Assembly (NCBI RefSeq): GCF_018863395.1
Contig: NZ_JAHKRR010000001.1
Span: 496,001 to 560,000 of the forward strand
Reading direction: 5' to 3'
DNA length: 64,000 bases
Origin: Sinomicrobium weinanense
Lineage (GTDB): Bacteria > Bacteroidota > Bacteroidia > Flavobacteriales > Flavobacteriaceae
The notes under the pieces are model-generated. The model was given only the letters and a program-made list of their open reading frames with translations. It made no database searches and was not told where the DNA came from. Shown in pieces: positions 44,423 to 52,721 of the stretch. The position numbers and the translations under genes were made by a program. How positions within the stretch are numbered: the first letter of the stretch is position 1; each line of letters starts with the position of its first letter.

Positions 44423-44815
44423 ATGAAAAATATATTGGTTCTTATAACCTGTGGCCTGATGATGTGTTGCCAACCTTCCGGACAAAAAGATAAAAAAGCG
44501 CCTCAAGAGGGAAAGACAAAGTATTTTATCACCCTGAAAGGATTGAGTGAATCCACGTTAACCCAAGCGCTGGAAAAGTATGGAAAACCCCTTGAACAGG
44601 AAACCTTCGTACTCGGTATAGATCCCATACACGAATTCAGGGTAGGACTGTTGAATATATTTTCCAAAACAGAAGTAGACAGTAAGACCATTCATATCAA
44701 AGAGATTACCTGGGAAAAGGATAAAGACTATAAAGTGACCGTCTGGTACCGGAAAAAAGAAGACAAGTGGATACCTGTTGATATTTTAGAATGGGATAAA
44801 GACGAAGTGTTTTAA
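44423..44815 (+). CDS. Small lipoprotein, candidate immunity protein
   Basis: 130 aa. Lipoprotein signal with lipobox M-M-C-C-Q (Cys about residue 15 or 16). The soluble part (about 30-130) is a compact alpha/beta domain with no recognised family. It starts one base after the metallopeptidase stop codon. The tight coupling, small size and periplasmic location fit an immunity protein neutralising an injected periplasmic protease. This is an inference from gene arrangement; no direct motif supports it. Confidence 0.6.
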   Translation: MKNILVLITCGLMMCCQPSGQKDKKAPQEGKTKYFITLKGLSESTLTQALEKYGKPLEQETFVLGIDPIHEFRVGLLNIFSKTEVDSKTIHIKEITWEKDKDYKVTVWYRKKEDKWIPVDILEWDKDEVF

Positions 44816-44852
44816 AAAGAATGAACAAGCAACCGTATAAAAAGTAGAAGTT

Positions 44853-46610
44853 ATGGCATTGCAAACTGATGTTACTGTAAAGGTAGGGGAGCTACGGATA
44901 AGTACCTTTATCGATTTTGAACTGAGCCAGCGAATAGACAGTCACCATGAACTCACCATAGAATGCCGGGAAGAAGAGGTATATCTGCAAAATCCCGGGC
45001 TTAAGGGCAATTACCATCAACTTATCGGGGAGACCATACTGGTGACCATGCAGGGCGTAGAACGGATGTTTTCCACACATACAGGATATTTCAAAGGAGT
45101 GGTAACCCGTGTCAAGGCTGTAAACCTGAATGACAGCAGTGGCAAGCGGTTGCAGTTCAGAGCGTATAGCCCTACCATACTCATGGACAACGGCCCGGAA
45201 TCTTCTTCTTTTTTAAAGAAACCTTTGTCTGACATTGTACATAATACCACCAGGGAGTATGATACCCAACTATTAAAGATCGCGGCTAAGCCTTTAAAAG
45301 ATAACCCCTATCCCTACATAGCCCAGTATAACGAAAGTGATTACAGCTTTTTAAGGCGTATGTGTTCCCGCCAGGGCGAATGGTTTTACTACAACGGTAT
45401 AGAACTTATCATAGGCCAGGAAAATACAGGCGAGGAAATTACCTTGCACTACGGGTATAACCTGACCCAATATGACTTTGAACTCAGTTTGCAGCCTACA
45501 CGTTTCAAATATCATGGAAATGACCTGTCTGAAGGGGAATCTCACCAAAGTAAAACAAGGGAATATGAAAACAGGGTCAACGGTATTGCGGCAGAGCTGG
45601 TAAAATCTTCCGGGAGGGTATTTTCCAAAGAAACTATCGTACAGCACAACCAACTGGTCAATGAGGGGACAGGGAAAGCGGATATGGACAATTATGCCGA
45701 GCTGAATTTCCAGAAAAAAGTGGCCAATATGATCTATGTCAACGGTAGCAGCGAAAACCCGGCATTGCGCCCCGGGGCCATAATCAGGATATTGGATGAA
45801 GACGGCAGCTCACAAGGGGTTTTCAAAGTCATAGCCACTACACATCATTGTGTAGACACCGGGGACTATAACAACCAGTTCAGGGCTGTTCCTGTATCCG
45901 TGGAAGTCTCCCCTTTTTCCAATCCGGGGGAATATCCAAAATGTGAAAGCCAGCCCGCAGTAGTCATGGACAACAATGACCCCAAAGGTTTGGGACGGGT
46001 CAAAGTGCAAATGGCCTGGCAGAAAGAAAATGCCCAAACAACAGACTGGATACCTCTGGCTTCTCCTAACGGCGGTAATGGTAAAGGTTTTCATTTTATC
46101 CCGGAAAAAGGAGAGAGTGTTATGCTTGATTTCCAAAGTGGCAATGCAGAGTTGCCTTTTGTTACCGGTAGCGTACACCACAACCAAGCCAAAAGCGGGT
46201 ACCACGACCCGGATAATAACCTGAAGGCTTTTCAAAGCAGGAGTGGAACAAAAGTGGTTATGAATGATAAAGACGGAAGTATTTCTATAACAGATCATGG
46301 TACGGCCGTATTAACCATGGATGGCGCAGGAAATATTCATATTAACGGGGATACTTCCAAAAATATTGATGTTGGGAAAGGGGCAAGTACCTTGAATATG
46401 GATAAAAACGGGGTGATTAATTTTTTAGGAAAAGAGCAATTCGCTATAACCGTAGGAGAGAGTTCCCTTATTCTTAAGAAAGATGGGGTTATAGAACTTA
46501 AAGGAAAAGACATTCAGGTAACAGGGACTGCCAATACCAAGATCACGGGCAAAAACAACCATATTGCCGGAGAGACCAAACTGGACGGTGGTAATGTATT
46601 TATCAACTAA
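44853..46610 (+). CDS. tssI: T6SS spike protein VgrG/TssI
   Basis: 585 aa. Residues about 1-360 form the gp27-like part, with the signature C-S-R-Q-G-E-W-F-Y-Y-N-G (about 170-182). Residues about 366-445 are the gp5 OB-fold, beginning V-V-M-D-N-N-D-P-K-G-L-G-R-V-K-V and containing W-I-P-L-A-S-P. After about 470 a repetitive beta-helix needle follows, with short units such as G-V-I-E-L-K-G-K-D-I-Q-V and a final G-G-N-V-F-I-N. No C-terminal effector extension. It would carry the PAAR-like toxin encoded downstream. Confidence 0.93.
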   Translation: MALQTDVTVKVGELRISTFIDFELSQRIDSHHELTIECREEEVYLQNPGLKGNYHQLIGETILVTMQGVERMFSTHTGYFKGVVTRVKAVNLNDSSGKRLQFRAYSPTILMDNGPESSSFLKKPLSDIVHNTTREYDTQLLKIAAKPLKDNPYPYIAQYNESDYSFLRRMCSRQGEWFYYNGIELIIGQENTGEEITLHYGYNLTQYDFELSLQPTRFKYHGNDLSEGESHQSKTREYENRVNGIAAELVKSSGRVFSKETIVQHNQLVNEGTGKADMDNYAELNFQKKVANMIYVNGSSENPALRPGAIIRILDEDGSSQGVFKVIATTHHCVDTGDYNNQFRAVPVSVEVSPFSNPGEYPKCESQPAVVMDNNDPKGLGRVKVQMAWQKENAQTTDWIPLASPNGGNGKGFHFIPEKGESVMLDFQSGNAELPFVTGSVHHNQAKSGYHDPDNNLKAFQSRSGTKVVMNDKDGSISITDHGTAVLTMDGAGNIHINGDTSKNIDVGKGASTLNMDKNGVINFLGKEQFAITVGESSLILKKDGVIELKGKDIQVTGTANTKITGKNNHIAGETKLDGGNVFIN

Positions 46611-46624
46611 GGAAACGGATAGTA

Positions 46625-47509
46625 ATGAGTGAGCTTATCAGTATAAAACAGCCGTTTGCCGAAAGATATACCCTGACCATTGATTCCGATTTGATGGCCG
46701 TAAATATGAATATGAAGTCTAAAGCACAGATCCGGTGGGATTTTCGGGTGCTAAATGTAGATAGTATAGGTGGCGATATGGAGGTGGAACTTATACAGTT
46801 GGATAATATCCTTTTGGAATCCAATAACCCCATGGTAAAGGAAGTTTCAGCCATGAGCCGGATATTTGGCAGAATGTATAACGAACTGCACCTCACTCTG
46901 GATAAAAGCGGTAAAATCATGGATGTGTTAAACATGGACTTGATTTTAAGGAAATGGAAACAAACCAAAAGAGAAATGCAGGAGGTTGTGGAAGAAAACG
47001 ACGACTTGAAACAAGTCATCAACCTGAATGACGAGATATTCCAAAATCAGGCAAACCTAAAGGCTGCCATTCAGGCCAGCGAATTTTTTAGCGTGTGCTT
47101 TGGAGAAATTTATGGAGAATACATTCATACGCAAAAAACTGTGGTTAAACCCAATTTCTTGAATACAGCCAATGTGCAATGGGCATATTCCATTTATACG
47201 GATAACGATAACACCTACGACTCCGGCTGTATCAGCATATATGCCAAGGCCGACCCCCATGGTGGTTTAGGCCAGGGGTTTAACCAACGGGCGTATAAAA
47301 ATTTTTCACAACAGATCGATGTTGGCAAGCTGGAGCCGGTTTTGGCAGAACATATTACCTTTGGCGTAGAACGGCAAACCGGGAAACTTTTGGAGGCCCT
47401 GGTCCGCAAAGAGGAAATTGCCCAACAAGAAAGCCTGTACACCAAGATGAATTACCATGTGATCAGCGATACGCTGCTAAAGGAAAACAGGCGCGTAATA
47501 ACTGAATAA
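46625..47509 (+). CDS. Unrecognised protein after VgrG, probable effector adaptor
   Basis: 294 aa, starting 14 nt after vgrG. A beta-rich N-terminus (about 1-75), a central helical part (about 85-160, e.g. L-R-K-W-K-Q-T-K-R-E-M) and a mixed C-terminus. No signal or TM segment. Genes directly after vgrG and before a PAAR toxin are often adaptor chaperones, and the tight spacing supports such a role; no known adaptor family (DUF1795, DUF4123, DUF2169) is recognised. Confidence 0.65.
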   Translation: MSELISIKQPFAERYTLTIDSDLMAVNMNMKSKAQIRWDFRVLNVDSIGGDMEVELIQLDNILLESNNPMVKEVSAMSRIFGRMYNELHLTLDKSGKIMDVLNMDLILRKWKQTKREMQEVVEENDDLKQVINLNDEIFQNQANLKAAIQASEFFSVCFGEIYGEYIHTQKTVVKPNFLNTANVQWAYSIYTDNDNTYDSGCISIYAKADPHGGLGQGFNQRAYKNFSQQIDVGKLEPVLAEHITFGVERQTGKLLEALVRKEEIAQQESLYTKMNYHVISDTLLKENRRVITE

Positions 47510-47819
47510 TAGAGAAAACACACACCGGAAATGAGTTGCCGAATTGAAAAAACACCACAAAGCCATAATATTTTAACCCTTGACACTTTCTGGCTGGGCA
47601 GGACAAGCATTTCGTGGGGTGTAGAAAGCCGGGGTTCCGGAAAAATCAACACCACAAATATCCTTGTTCGATTCTCTAACAAGCAAAAAGGAGACAGACA
47701 GAAAATCAAAGTGTTGAGTTTTGGTGTACAGCTCGTTCGTTATAGCGGCCGGTTGTGGCTTGGTGTTATAAAACGTAAGCAGGTTTTACAGAAAGTATCA
47801 TAGTTAACCCCTTATAAAA
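47510..47819 (+). other. 310-bp gap in the effector cluster without a clear gene
   Basis: An open frame of 90 codons exists at 47531-47803 on the + strand, but it has an unusual composition and no family features. The opposite strand is also open. It may be a decayed gene left by effector replacement. Confidence 0.4.
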
Positions 47820-48176
47820 ATGAATGAAGAGCAAAAAATAGATAAGATTACGAAGCAAATTCCTGCACTGAAAAAAGTGCCGAGAGAAGACAGGCTTAAA
47901 GTTATGAATAGAGTAAGAAAAAATCCTGTACTATGGGCAGTCGTTGTTTCTCTTTTTGCATTATGGCTTTATCTATTTTGGGATGAAATGCTTGCTTTAT
48001 CAAGCGTAGACAATCCGCACAGGATGTTGTCTGCTAAATGGATATTTTTTCAGTTCAAAAAAATATTTTGGCCGGCATTGGTTCCAATAATGGTCATAGC
48101 AGGCGTTATATCAGTATTGAAAGTTTATATCGTAAAACGGATTGTAAAAAAGGAATATCCAGATAATACTGTGTAG
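47820..48176 (+). CDS. Small two-TM protein in the toxin operon
   Basis: 118 aa. Basic N-terminus (about 1-33), then TM1 (about 36-54), a loop and TM2 (about 80-100), and a charged C-terminus. The stop codon is two bases before the ATG of the PAAR-like toxin, so the two are translationally coupled. It could be an immunity protein for an inner-membrane step, a chaperone for the toxin's own TM segment, or a loading factor. No family is recognised. Confidence 0.65.
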   Translation: MNEEQKIDKITKQIPALKKVPREDRLKVMNRVRKNPVLWAVVVSLFALWLYLFWDEMLALSSVDNPHRMLSAKWIFFQFKKIFWPALVPIMVIAGVISVLKVYIVKRIVKKEYPDNTV

Positions 48177-48178
48177 GG

Positions 48179-50065
48179 ATGGGAAAGATCATTACTGAAA
48201 AAGATTTTTGGACGTGTTCTATGGGGAATGTTCCAGCCCAATTACAGGGCTCCCGTAAAATGGTTAAAAAACAAAGTGAAGAAAAGTATATTACCGTAGT
48301 AGACACGGCGACCAGCAGCTCAATCGATTTTGGTTGTAAAAAATATATGTTTATTATGGCACTCATAGCTGCCGCAGCAGTTGTTATTGCGGCATTAACC
48401 GTGGCTACAGGTGGTGTTGCTTTAGCTGTTTTAGTTGGGATAGGAGCCGCCGCCGGGGCAGCAGGAGCTGTCATTGGCGGGGTTGTTGGAGGCCTGCTAT
48501 GTGGCCAAAAGGCGGCTGCTTTGCGGAAATGGACGGGTAGCAAACCCGACCTCATTTTACAGGGAGCACCCGCCATTACATCCGATCATAAAATGATATG
48601 CCCCATAGGGGGTGAAATAAAAAATGCCCCCAATATAAAAAGCTGGAGGCAGGCCATTGCTCTTGGGGCCGCTAACTATATTAGCGGGATAATGGAAGGA
48701 ATGACCAATGGTGCTTTAATAGGTTTGGGGGGAGGAGCATTAAGCGGCAGTGCCGGGGCTTTTGCCTCCGGCGGTTTAAGAGGTCTGGGCAGTGCAGGGT
48801 TTAATTTTTTTAAGTCTGCCCCAGGGTATATTAAAAGTAATCTGGTGGGGGGACTGAACATTTTTGCAAAGGGTTGGTTGGCAGACCAGGGGGTTGAAAT
48901 CGCTGCATCAGGTACTGAAAATACCCTGCGAGCTTACGGGGAAACCGGGCAAACCGGCGTTGGCGCTTTTTGGGACGGTGCAGTGGAGGAATACACCGAG
49001 AGCGCCGTTGCCCTTAAAAATATAGCTACTTTTAACGGGTCCTGGTCAGATGCTCAAACAGCTATTATGCTATTAGTCCCCGGAAGTAAAGGGAACAAGC
49101 CCAAGCCAGCAGATTCCGGTGGAAATAACATCCCTGCAGATGGAAATGGGACATCAAAACCAGAGAATAATAAAAATCCGGACAATCCTAACTCTAAAAA
49201 TAATGAGGCAGAGAACGGCCCTAAAAGTAGCCCTCCTGCAGATACATCAAAACCTCCGAAGAAAGGTAAAGGAGAGGCTTATGAAGGCCCGCCTTCGTAC
49301 CAGCAGTTGGGAACAAAACAACCGTGTTTTTTACCCGGCACTTTAATAAAAACTCCAAAAGGGGATATAGCAATAGAAAACTTAAAGACATCAGATATAG
49401 TTTATGCCTATGACTTTAATCAAAACCGCCTGGTTGAAAAAAGAATTTCCAGATTATATGGTAACTGGACCAACAAATACTATAAAATTATTGTTGACGG
49501 CGAAAATGAAATCTTCGCAACAAAGAGACATTTATTTTGGATAGAAGACCAGAAAAAATGGATGCCGGTACAGGACTTGGAGAAAGGAATGCAGGTTCAA
49601 AATATCCAGGGAAGTTATTCTTCCATTACCGGAATAGCTATATTTCGTGGAGCAGAAGAATCAACCTATAATTTTGAAGTTGAAGGGCTGCATAATTATT
49701 TTGTACATCCCTATGGGGTCTTGGTGCACAACCAGAACAAACCTTCAATTTTTGAGAGTACAACCAAGAAGAATACCGAAATTTATGAAATAGTTGATAC
49801 ACAAACCCAGGAGGTTGTTTATGTAGGGCAAACAACACAAGGCACCAATACAAGATTTGAACAACATGTCAATGAAAAAGGCTGGGATCCAAGTAGGTAT
49901 CAGCCAAGAACGGTTAAAGAAGGGAACTGGACTCCTTATGAAGCGCATGTTTGGGAGCAACATTATATTGAGAAAAACGGAGGGAAAGACAAACTTTTAA
50001 ATAAAAAGAATGCCATTACGGAGGCAAAATATGATAAATTTGAAAATTTGCATAACCCATGTTAA
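48179..50065 (+). CDS. PAAR-like / TM / Hint / GIY-YIG polymorphic toxin, probable T6SS effector
   Basis: 628 aa. Residues 1-53 (F-W-T-C-S-M-G-N-V-P-A-Q-L) and about 128-148 (G-A-P-A-I-T-S-D-H-K-M-I-C-P-I-G-G) look like the two halves of a DUF4280 PAAR-like tip domain. They are split by an Ala/Gly-rich hydrophobic region (about 56-108) that could insert into the target membrane. A glycine-rich region follows, then a Pro/Asn/Lys linker (about 305-375). The Hint domain starts at C383 (P-C-F-L-P-G-T-L-I) and ends V-L-V-H517-N518. The C-terminal about 110 residues contain I-Y-E-I-V-D, V-V-Y-V-G-Q-T, R-F-E-Q-H, an E-rich W-x-P-Y-E-A-H segment and L-L-N, the order seen in GIY-YIG (URI) nucleases. 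Autocleavage by Hint would release the nuclease in the target cell. Confidence 0.8.
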   Translation: MGKIITEKDFWTCSMGNVPAQLQGSRKMVKKQSEEKYITVVDTATSSSIDFGCKKYMFIMALIAAAAVVIAALTVATGGVALAVLVGIGAAAGAAGAVIGGVVGGLLCGQKAAALRKWTGSKPDLILQGAPAITSDHKMICPIGGEIKNAPNIKSWRQAIALGAANYISGIMEGMTNGALIGLGGGALSGSAGAFASGGLRGLGSAGFNFFKSAPGYIKSNLVGGLNIFAKGWLADQGVEIAASGTENTLRAYGETGQTGVGAFWDGAVEEYTESAVALKNIATFNGSWSDAQTAIMLLVPGSKGNKPKPADSGGNNIPADGNGTSKPENNKNPDNPNSKNNEAENGPKSSPPADTSKPPKKGKGEAYEGPPSYQQLGTKQPCFLPGTLIKTPKGDIAIENLKTSDIVYAYDFNQNRLVEKRISRLYGNWTNKYYKIIVDGENEIFATKRHLFWIEDQKKWMPVQDLEKGMQVQNIQGSYSSITGIAIFRGAEESTYNFEVEGLHNYFVHPYGVLVHNQNKPSIFESTTKKNTEIYEIVDTQTQEVVYVGQTTQGTNTRFEQHVNEKGWDPSRYQPRTVKEGNWTPYEAHVWEQHYIEKNGGKDKLLNKKNAITEAKYDKFENLHNPC

Positions 50066-50073
50066 TCTAAACC

Positions 50074-50724
50074 ATGAATAAAAAATTAAAAGTCGGAGAT
50101 TATTTTGGATTGAACCTTGCCGATGGGAGTTTTATCATAGGAAGGCTTATTTTCGACCCTACTCAAAAAGCTGTCCAGGAAGATGGACACCATAACTTTA
50201 CATTCGTACAGGATTGCTACCTGATACAAGTATATAAGGGTATCCATAAAGAATTTGATGAAAAAAAATTAAGTTCGTTAGAGACATTGATTCCCGGTTT
50301 GTACATCTATAAAAGTGCTTTTTACAAAAAATTGTACAAACCCAATTGGCAATATCTCGGTCATAAGAAAATAAACTTGGACGAAGTAGATTTTCCTATG
50401 GTTATAAGCAATGCAGAAAAGTATTATTTCCAGTATGGGGAGATTAATATCCCAATAGCAATGGAAGAAGATTTGGATATAAGAAGGACAACACATACTA
50501 CACAATCTCAGGTGATTATAATGGCCCTGCACTATATGGAACGGGACGACATTATCCGAAAAGATTATTTTATGCCCAAAACCTTCCTGGAAAAAGCAGA
50601 TGTGAGGTTTGCCGAAGAACAACTGCAAAACCGTATTTTTAATATGACCGGGATAAACCTTACAAAAAGTTACCATGAACTGGCATTGGAACATGGATTT
50701 GATTTATCAAGATTTTACAAATAA
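50074..50724 (+). CDS. Candidate immunity protein (Imm26-like)
   Basis: 216 aa, starting 8 nt after the toxin stop codon. The N-terminus K-V-G-D-Y-F-G-L-N-L-A-D-G-S-F-I-I-G-R-L (about residues 6-25) resembles the opening of Imm26 immunity proteins (G-D-x-F-x-x-x-x-x-D-G-x-x-x-x-G-R). Soluble and without a signal, as expected for a cytoplasmic antidote against a nuclease. The position is the usual one for the cognate immunity gene. The family assignment is tentative. Confidence 0.6.
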   Translation: MNKKLKVGDYFGLNLADGSFIIGRLIFDPTQKAVQEDGHHNFTFVQDCYLIQVYKGIHKEFDEKKLSSLETLIPGLYIYKSAFYKKLYKPNWQYLGHKKINLDEVDFPMVISNAEKYYFQYGEINIPIAMEEDLDIRRTTHTTQSQVIIMALHYMERDDIIRKDYFMPKTFLEKADVRFAEEQLQNRIFNMTGINLTKSYHELALEHGFDLSRFYK

Positions 50725-50739
50725 ACATTTGATGTGGGG

Positions 50740-51147
50740 ATGAATTACCCGAAAGAGATAATGACAGGTATTCTCTGGAGTTTTGAGGATAGGAAATTTA
50801 ACAGATTGGAAGAATTTGAAAATGCCCTAATAAAATATAACAAGGACATAAAAGGAGAATCTTTTGCTTTTGATCTAACTGATAATATACTGAATGCTCC
50901 GAAAGTAACTATCCAGTATCAATATTGGGATGAGAAAGAAGAGGACCATATAGAACCTGATTTTCTGCTTTCGGCATATAATAATGAGTTTTTTTTACAG
51001 GGCGAACTACTTTTTAAGGTTCACCAGGAGGTTTGTGAAAAACTTAAGGATGCCGATAATAAATATTTTGAAGGCTTTGTATTATGGGAAGGTGAAAACC
51101 CCAATAATCCCGAAATTCCTCTTTATTTTTTATTGCAGGGGAGTTAA
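50740..51147 (+). CDS. Second candidate immunity protein
   Basis: About 135 aa from the ATG at 50740; a GTG at 50734 would add two residues, and the ATG at 50732 runs straight into TGA. Acidic, with many Glu/Asp (W-D-E-K-E-E-D-H-I-E-P) and no signal or TM segment. It starts 15 nt after the preceding immunity candidate. Acidic small proteins behind a toxin gene are commonly extra immunity proteins kept from earlier toxin variants. No family recognised. Confidence 0.55.
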   Translation: MNYPKEIMTGILWSFEDRKFNRLEEFENALIKYNKDIKGESFAFDLTDNILNAPKVTIQYQYWDEKEEDHIEPDFLLSAYNNEFFLQGELLFKVHQEVCEKLKDADNKYFEGFVLWEGENPNNPEIPLYFLLQGS

Positions 51148-51356
51148 TCAGGGGAACTTTTCCACAAAAAGGAAAGGTAGTATCTCATCTGTATCAGGGA
51201 TTTGAGGTTATGTTGCAATTGCCTATTGTAAAGGTCGGATCTTGCACGTCATAAACGCTTTTATGCGATTGGCCTTTGTTTTCGAAGGGCTCAAACAAGG
51301 ACCAGTTGGGGACTATTCATGCTAAGCCGTACCAACCACACAAACCGAACGATTAG

Positions 51357-51869
51357 TTATTGGCAAATATTTTTATTTATTTGTCCGCTTATTATTCTTT
51401 TTAAATCGTTTATTGAGTTTTCTTTTTCCTTATTAAATCCAAAATGGATTAATCCAATTCCAAATGCAATCATTATTAGGGGAAAAATTAATAGCAAAGG
51501 ATTCGTCCCTTGATTTATAACTCCTATGATTACCATAACAAATGCAAACGAAATGAAAGTCAACCAAAAAATCATAAAGACGATTACAAAGGTGTGTACT
51601 TTTAAATCCGCAACTAATTTAGTACCATTAATATTTGATTGAATTTGTCCTTTGATCTGAGGGAGGAAAGAATTCCGTCCGGATATTATTCGTTGTATTT
51701 CAAATTTATCCTGTATAAAATTCCCTTCAAAAAGTTCTTTGTCACGCGACTTATTAAATCTGATTGTTAATCCTTTTTTCGGTCGAATATTGTCCATCAA
51801 AATTTTTCTAACTTCTTGGTTAGACAATTCTGTTGTGATTTCAATTTTTTCTGAGGGAATTATTTTCAT
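51357..51869 (-). CDS. Two-TM membrane protein of unknown function
   Basis: 170 aa. The N-terminal about 85 residues are soluble beta-rich. Two TM helices follow (about 92-115 and 125-145), with a charged C-terminal tail. The DNA is strongly AT-rich, unlike the T6SS genes before it. No family or motif recognised. A perfect 7-bp-arm palindrome lies 24 nt upstream of its start codon. Confidence 0.55.
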   Translation of the reverse strand: MKIIPSEKIEITTELSNQEVRKILMDNIRPKKGLTIRFNKSRDKELFEGNFIQDKFEIQRIISGRNSFLPQIKGQIQSNINGTKLVADLKVHTFVIVFMIFWLTFISFAFVMVIIGVINQGTNPLLLIFPLIMIAFGIGLIHFGFNKEKENSINDLKRIISGQINKNICQ

Positions 51870-51892
51870 TTCAAATGTTTGCCAACAAATAA

Positions 51893-51911
51893 TATCGCAA
51901 TATATGCGATA
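51893..51911. promoter_or_regulatory. Palindrome TATCGCA-N5-TGCGATA upstream of the 170-aa membrane protein
   Basis: Perfect 7-bp arms around AATAT, between the RDD gene stop and the next start codon on the minus strand. It could be a regulator-binding site or a weak terminator. Confidence 0.4.
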
Positions 51912-51944
51912 TCCTGTTTAAGTTGTTTATTAGCTAAATAATTG

Positions 51945-52541
51945 TTATTCAATTTTATCTTTTATAACTTTTGTTTTTGATAAAAAATCGTGAATCCCAT
52001 TTTTTACAAATAAGAATGAAAGTCTGTCAAATGGAATAAGTCGGCAAAAAGTCCGAGTAATTATATCTCCATCTGTCGGGTTCTCTCCGTTTATTTTCAC
52101 AACTTTTGTTTTAGTTACGAACTTTCCAACAGTCTTTTGAAGTTTTATTTCCATTACCGCATAGTAAGTTATGTATGTACCCAAAAGCAAAATGAAACCC
52201 ATCAATGAAATTATTTCCTGGTTAGTCGGTTGAACAAAAAGCCCGAGTATAAAACTTAGGATAAATGCTAAAACAAGCCATACTATAAAGTCAATTAGGA
52301 AATTCACAAATCTTATTCCGGAACCAACAACATTTGAGTCAACTTTTTCTTTTTGTACTTTTCCCGCTGTTGCTTTTTCTCGGATTTGCTCAAAGTTCAA
52401 TGTATCAATATTCCGTTTGTCAATTTCCAATTCAGCCGCCTCTATTGCAAGGGGTTGATATTTTTCTCTCTCAACTGTAACAATCTTGATAAGTTCTTCA
52501 TCAGTCCGTTCGGACATTACTTGCTTAAACTCGCTTTCCAT
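51945..52541 (-). CDS. RDD-family membrane protein
   Basis: 198 aa. The N-terminal about 70 residues are soluble, helical and charged (S-E-R-T-D-E-E-L-I-K-I-V). The RDD domain follows, opening G-S-G-I-R-F-V-N-F-L-I-D-F-I-V-W (about 72-87), in which the first Arg and Asp are the signature. TM segments lie at about 80-105 and 115-140, and T-K-T-K-V-V-K (about 152-158) is another family feature. RDD proteins are putative transporters or membrane scaffolds of unknown substrate. Probably part of a short operon with the following gene. Confidence 0.8.
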   Translation of the reverse strand: MESEFKQVMSERTDEELIKIVTVEREKYQPLAIEAAELEIDKRNIDTLNFEQIREKATAGKVQKEKVDSNVVGSGIRFVNFLIDFIVWLVLAFILSFILGLFVQPTNQEIISLMGFILLLGTYITYYAVMEIKLQKTVGKFVTKTKVVKINGENPTDGDIITRTFCRLIPFDRLSFLFVKNGIHDFLSKTKVIKDKIE

Positions 52542-52678
52542 TTAGATTTTTCCATATTACTACTAACACATAAATATACACAATCCCTCTTAGTAGGGGC
52601 GCAAGACCACCAACTATCTATTATTTCCCTGTCGCCTTAAAAATATTGAAATAGCCAGTATAATGGGGCTGTAAAGGG

Positions 52679-52711
52679 GGCACTCGTTTCCGTTGCACTC
52701 AAACGAGTGCC
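52679..52711 (-). terminator. Hairpin after the DUF6161-like gene
   Basis: GGCACTCGTTT pairs perfectly (11 bp) with AAACGAGTGCC. It lies 11 nt after the stop codon of the minus-strand gene at 52722. There is no clear T tract, so termination is inferred from position. Confidence 0.5.
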
Positions 52712-52721
52712 GGGTAGGATA

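Noticed and set aside
47531-47803. 90-codon frame in the T6SS cluster
   Set aside because: Odd composition and no motifs; the opposite strand is equally open. Kept only as a possible gene remnant.
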